Origin: Clostridiales bacterium
Lineage (GTDB): Bacteria > Bacillota > Clostridia > Christensenellales > CAG-138
Direction: 5' to 3'
NCBI GenBank assembly: GCA_918244965.1
Contig: CAKJYC010000051.1
Coordinates: 1-35,571 of the forward strand
Length of the DNA stretch: 35,571 nucleotides
Position numbers and translations under genes: made by a program. This document shows positions 32,966-35,571 of the stretch, in pieces. The notes beneath the pieces are model-generated. The model did no database searches, was not told where the DNA came from, and was given only the letters and a program-made list of their open reading frames with translations. The number at the start of each line of letters is the position of its first letter. Positions within the stretch are counted from its first letter, which is position 1.

Positions 32966-32994
32966 ATGATAGCATAGTTTTTCCCGAACTGCAA
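32966..32994 (-). promoter_or_regulatory. Extended -10 promoter of the flippase-like gene
   Basis: Read on the minus strand: TTGCAG (32994-32989), a 17-base spacer ending in TGC, and TATCAT (32971-32966). The leader is about 23 bases, with a GGAGAGAG ribosome binding site. Confidence 0.7.
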
Positions 32995-33035
32995 GAGAAA
33001 ATCACATCTCGTCGAAACGGGATGCGCGCGGCGTC

Positions 33036-33800
33036 TTATCCGATCGGGATCCGCCGGATCCAGTAGCCCGCGCCGTCGCTGCCGCGAAGAAAACGCGTAA
33101 ACCCAACGAGCGCGCGCGGCGGACGCGGTGCGGCGCGGCCACGCACCGCAAGAATCCGAACAGCGCCGCCGGGACCGTCCCACATCCCTTCGTAATGCGG
33201 CAGCACGTCCGGTCCGTCGACAAACCGCCACTTCGCACCCGGAAACGCCTGCGGAAACAGGTCAATGCCGATATTATCCTTATTTTGCACCATATTCACC
33301 GTTTCATACGCCTTATAGAACGCTTCCGCATGTCGCAGCAGCAGCGAAAACTCCTCTGTGTCGCGCACGGTTTCGGCAATATCGGCCGGCGGATCCGTCT
33401 CTATGGTGTTATTTAGGGATAGATCATCCGCAAAATCGGCGCGCGCGTCCGCAGGTTCCGGCTGTTCTTGCGTCATATTCGTCTCATCTTGAACGGTTTC
33501 CGGCTCCTCCGCCTTCTTGGTGTATATTTGGGATACTCTTTTGCGAAACACATCGAGCGGCACGTCGGAGGATGCGGCGGCAAAGCAGGTCTCCCGCTCC
33601 CCGTCCGTGCCGAGCAGCGCGACCGCGTCCGGCAGACAGACCTCGGTTCCGGGCAGGATCGGAACGTCCTCCGTTTCGGAAAACAGCCGGTATTGTCCCT
33701 CGACCGGCGCGGTCAATGTGAAGCTCGCGCGGCCGTTCTCCGTGCGCAGCAGTCCGACGGGCGACCCGTCCGAACGTCTTACGATCCAATAGCGCAGCAT
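33036..33800 (-). CDS. Conserved-looking protein of unknown function, 254 residues
   Basis: This is a soluble protein without signal peptide or membrane segment. Two ordered-looking parts flank a hydrophilic, Glu/Asp/Pro-rich linker (about 92-145). The N-terminal part (1-90) opens MLRYWIVRRSDGSPVGLLRT and has alternating strands (GRASFTLTAPVEGQYRLFSE), a small beta-barrel-like pattern. The C-terminal part (about 146-254) has a helix with LLLRHAEAFYKAYE, then WRFVDGPDVLPHYEG and a closing FTRFLRGSDGAGYWIRRIP. I do not recognise the family. The ATG at 33800 is fixed by a near-perfect GGAGGTGAT ribosome binding site; an in-frame TTG at 33803 overlaps that site. It is divergent from uppP, with overlapping promoters. 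Confidence 0.75.
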   Translation of the reverse strand: MLRYWIVRRSDGSPVGLLRTENGRASFTLTAPVEGQYRLFSETEDVPILPGTEVCLPDAVALLGTDGERETCFAAASSDVPLDVFRKRVSQIYTKKAEEPETVQDETNMTQEQPEPADARADFADDLSLNNTIETDPPADIAETVRDTEEFSLLLRHAEAFYKAYETVNMVQNKDNIGIDLFPQAFPGAKWRFVDGPDVLPHYEGMWDGPGGAVRILAVRGRAAPRPPRALVGFTRFLRGSDGAGYWIRRIPIG

Positions 33801-33817
33801 CAAATCACCTCCCCGCT

Positions 33818-33847
33818 ATTGTATTTTTTCCGATTTCATAGTATGAT
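33818..33847. promoter_or_regulatory. Overlapping divergent promoters, unknown gene / uppP
   Basis: Plus strand (uppP): TTGTAT at 33819-33824, 17-base spacer, TATGAT at 33842-33847. Minus strand: TACAAT read from 33823 to 33818, with only a weak -35 (TCATAC at 33846-33841). The minus -10 box is the reverse of the plus -35 box. Confidence 0.6.
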
Positions 33848-33875
33848 AGCATCAGAGTATTATCGGAGGGCATCT

Positions 33876-34721
33876 ATGGTATATCTGATTGCATTGCTCT
33901 TGGGACTGGTGCAGGGACTGTGCGAGTTTCTTCCGGTCTCCAGTTCGGGGCATTTGTTTTTGATCGAAAAGCTGACGCAGGGTGCGGTCGGCGAGGATCA
34001 TTTCGGCATGTTTTTTACGGTCATGCTGCACGTCGCGACGTTGGTGACCGTCTGCGTCGTTTATCGCGAGCAGCTTTGGGGCATCCTGAAACACCCGATC
34101 CAGCCGCTGACGCTGCATCTGATCGTCGCGACGCTGCCGACGGTCGTGTTTGCGCTGATCCTCAAAAAGTTCGACAAGCTCGACGCGTGGCTGGAGCAGG
34201 GCAACCTGCTCGGCGTGAGTTTCCTGCTGACCGCGGCGTTTCTGACCGTGAGCGAGCTGATGTGCCGCCGCCGCAGGGCAAAGAAGTCGATCGACACAAT
34301 GCGCTGGACCGACGCGCTCGCGATCGGCGGAATGCAGGCGATCGGCGTGCTGCCGGGCGTATCGCGCTCCGGCTCGACCATCGCGGGCGCACTCGGCATG
34401 CGGATCGACCGCAAGAGCGCGGCGAACTTTTCGTTTTTGCTGTCGGTCCCGGCGATCCTCGGCAGCTTTGTGCTGGAGCTCTATAAACTCGTCAAGGAGC
34501 CGTCGTCGGTCAATTTCAATCTGGAGTTCGGCGTCGCGCTGATCCTTGCGATGCTCGTCGCGGCGATCTCCGGCTACTTTGCGATCCGCTTCATGATCCG
34601 GCTGATCACGAACAAGGGTCTGCTCGGCTTTGCGATCTATACCGGCGCGCTTGGGATCGTCGTGCTGATCCTGCAGATCACCAAGACCTGGGGATTCGGC
34701 TTTACACCGTTCGGAGGATAA
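33876..34721 (+). CDS. uppP: Undecaprenyl-diphosphate phosphatase
   Basis: UppP (BacA) removes one phosphate from undecaprenyl pyrophosphate at the outer face of the membrane, recycling the lipid carrier for peptidoglycan and other wall polymers; extra copies give bacitracin resistance. The 281-residue length and about eight membrane segments fit. Both active-site motifs are visible: GLCEFLPVSSSGHL (14-27, with Glu17 and His26) and LPGVSRSGSTIAG (about 158-170, with the catalytic arginine and serines). The ATG at 33876 is preceded by a TCGGAGGG ribosome binding site and a 17-base-spaced promoter. rqcP follows after 9 bases, so it probably leads a uppP-rqcP-ispD operon, which puts carrier recycling and isoprenoid precursor synthesis in one transcript. 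Confidence 0.96.
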   Translation: MVYLIALLLGLVQGLCEFLPVSSSGHLFLIEKLTQGAVGEDHFGMFFTVMLHVATLVTVCVVYREQLWGILKHPIQPLTLHLIVATLPTVVFALILKKFDKLDAWLEQGNLLGVSFLLTAAFLTVSELMCRRRRAKKSIDTMRWTDALAIGGMQAIGVLPGVSRSGSTIAGALGMRIDRKSAANFSFLLSVPAILGSFVLELYKLVKEPSSVNFNLEFGVALILAMLVAAISGYFAIRFMIRLITNKGLLGFAIYTGALGIVVLILQITKTWGFGFTPFGG

Positions 34722-34730
34722 GAGGATAAC

Positions 34731-34982
34731 ATGAGACTGGATAAGTGGTTAAAGGTTTCGCGCATCATCAAGCGGCGCACCGTCGCAAACGAGGCGGCGG
34801 GCGCGGGACGCGTTTCGATCAACGGCAAGGTCGCAAAACCCGCGAGCGAGGTCAAGCCGGGCGACACGATCGACATCCTGCTCGGCGGCAGGCACATGCT
34901 GTGCCGCGTCGAAAAGACGCCGGAGGTCGTGCGCAAGGAGGACGCGGACTCGCTGTACACCGTGCTTTCGGGGGACGCATGA
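34731..34982 (+). CDS. rqcP: S4-domain RNA-binding protein RqcP
   Basis: This 83-residue protein is an S4-domain protein of the RqcP/YabO (Hsp15-like) type. In Bacillus RqcP binds 50S subunits obstructed by peptidyl-tRNA and works with RqcH in poly-alanine tailing of stalled chains. The S4 signature is MRLDKWLKVSRIIKRRTVANEAAGAGRV at the N-terminus (1-28), followed by VSINGKVAKPASEVKPGDTI (28-47). The length matches the family. It lies 9 bases after uppP with an AGAGGATAA ribosome binding site, and its stop codon overlaps the ispD start (ATGA). Hsp15 or YlmH-like proteins are the alternatives, less likely at this size and context. Confidence 0.9.
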   Translation: MRLDKWLKVSRIIKRRTVANEAAGAGRVSINGKVAKPASEVKPGDTIDILLGGRHMLCRVEKTPEVVRKEDADSLYTVLSGDA

Positions 34983-35571
34983 ACGCCGTCGGGATCCTGC
35001 TGTGCGGCGGCGCGTCGAACCGCATGGGCTTTGACAAGCTGAATACGCCCCTTGCGGGCAGGACCGCGATCGAACGCTCGATGGACGCGCTCGTACAGGG
35101 CGGCTGCGATTCGCTCGTATTCGTCGTGAGCGAGGCGAGCCGACAGACGGTCGCTTCGCTTGCCGTGCCCGTGCCGTTTTCGGTCGTGCCGGGGGGCAAA
35201 GAACGTACCGACTCCGTGCGAAACGGACTCAATGCGGCAGACGGCGGCGTTGCCGTCATCCACGACGCGGCGCGCTGCTTTGTCACGCCCGATCTTGTAC
35301 GCCGCTGCATTGACGCCGCAAATGCGACCGGCTCCGGCGTGGCCGCGCTGCCCGTGACCGATACGGTCGTGCGCATCGAAAACGGCGTGTCGGAAACGCT
35401 CGACCGCAGCAAGCTCTTCCGCATGCAGACGCCGCAGGCGTTTTCTTTGGACCGGATCCGGGCAGCCTATGCAGAGGGGACCTTTGCGACCGACGACGCG
35501 ACACTGTACGCAAGACGGTTCGGCGCGCCGACGCTGGTTGCGGGGTCCGAGGACAACCGCAAGCTGACGAC
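34979..35571 (+). CDS. ispD: 2-C-methyl-D-erythritol 4-phosphate cytidylyltransferase, cut by the window edge
   Basis: IspD joins CTP and methylerythritol phosphate to CDP-ME in the non-mevalonate isoprenoid pathway. The first 197 residues are present; the 3' end lies outside the window. The N-terminal nucleotide motif is LLCGGASNRMGFDKL (7-21), with Cys where most members have Ala; GGKERTDSVRNGL (about 72-84), VAVIHDAARCFV (about 89-100) and the RMQTPQAF motif (about 141-148) are all in place, and the GSEDNRKLTT segment at the edge is the usual late motif. It overlaps rqcP by 4 bases, so it is translationally coupled. The substitution of Cys for Ala is unlikely to matter. Fusion to IspF cannot be excluded because the end is missing. 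Confidence 0.93.
   Translation, partial: MNAVGILLCGGASNRMGFDKLNTPLAGRTAIERSMDALVQGGCDSLVFVVSEASRQTVASLAVPVPFSVVPGGKERTDSVRNGLNAADGGVAVIHDAARCFVTPDLVRRCIDAANATGSGVAALPVTDTVVRIENGVSETLDRSKLFRMQTPQAFSLDRIRAAYAEGTFATDDATLYARRFGAPTLVAGSEDNRKLT

Overview
The window looks like a piece of chromosome from an anaerobic, GC-rich clostridial Firmicute, probably a gut or rumen commensal. The grounds are Gram-positive-type ribosome binding sites, sigma-A promoters of the TTGAnA-17-TATAAT type, a DUF1292 protein, an S4-domain RqcP, an amino-acid-fermentation operon and a very large cell-wall-anchored adhesin with clostridial domain types. No lineage below class can be fixed by eye. I see no tRNA, rRNA, CRISPR array or insertion sequence.

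Layout. 1-1208: a minus-strand pair, a membrane-anchored lamin-tail protein followed by an O6-methylguanine-DNA methyltransferase. 1289-3923: glycerol kinase and an Ldh2-family dehydrogenase, closed by a terminator. 3924-4304: a gap with one possible 56-residue ORF and two palindromes. 4305-5635: a NodB polysaccharide deacetylase lipoprotein and a DUF1292 protein. 5681-6783 (minus): a SAM methyltransferase and a small lipoprotein. 6912-12429 (minus): a tightly packed operon iorA-iorB-buk-ptb-aminotransferase. 12516-14429 (minus): an MFS transporter with a large duplicated outer loop. 14538-15377: a membrane glycerophosphodiesterase. 15435-31280 (minus): one 5,281-residue surface protein that fills 45% of the window. 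31281-31823: a gene-free stretch with the adhesin promoter, an AT-rich tract, a cluster of DnaA boxes and an inverted repeat. 31824-33800 (minus): a flippase-like membrane protein and an unknown protein. 33876-35571: uppP, rqcP and the start of ispD.

How the genes work together. The ior operon makes a complete route from an amino acid to a carboxylic acid plus ATP: transamination, ferredoxin-dependent oxidative decarboxylation to acyl-CoA, phosphotransacylation and kinase. Glycerol kinase and the glycerophosphodiesterase can both feed glycerol-3-phosphate metabolism. The deacetylase, UppP, IspD (isoprenoid precursors for undecaprenyl carriers), flippase-like protein and giant adhesin all concern the cell envelope.

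Points that stand out: (1) a near-identical 23-nt element directly after the stop codons of two unrelated genes, each followed at the same distance by a terminator, with a third partial inverted copy; (2) a DnaA-box cluster next to an AT-rich tract, with no dnaA in view; (3) a 'CKI header' module repeated four times in the giant protein, each copy opening a beta-helix block; (4) an MFS transporter whose outer loop holds two copies of an unrecognised domain; (5) overlapping promoters at all three divergent gene pairs, and two genes whose promoters predict leaderless mRNAs.
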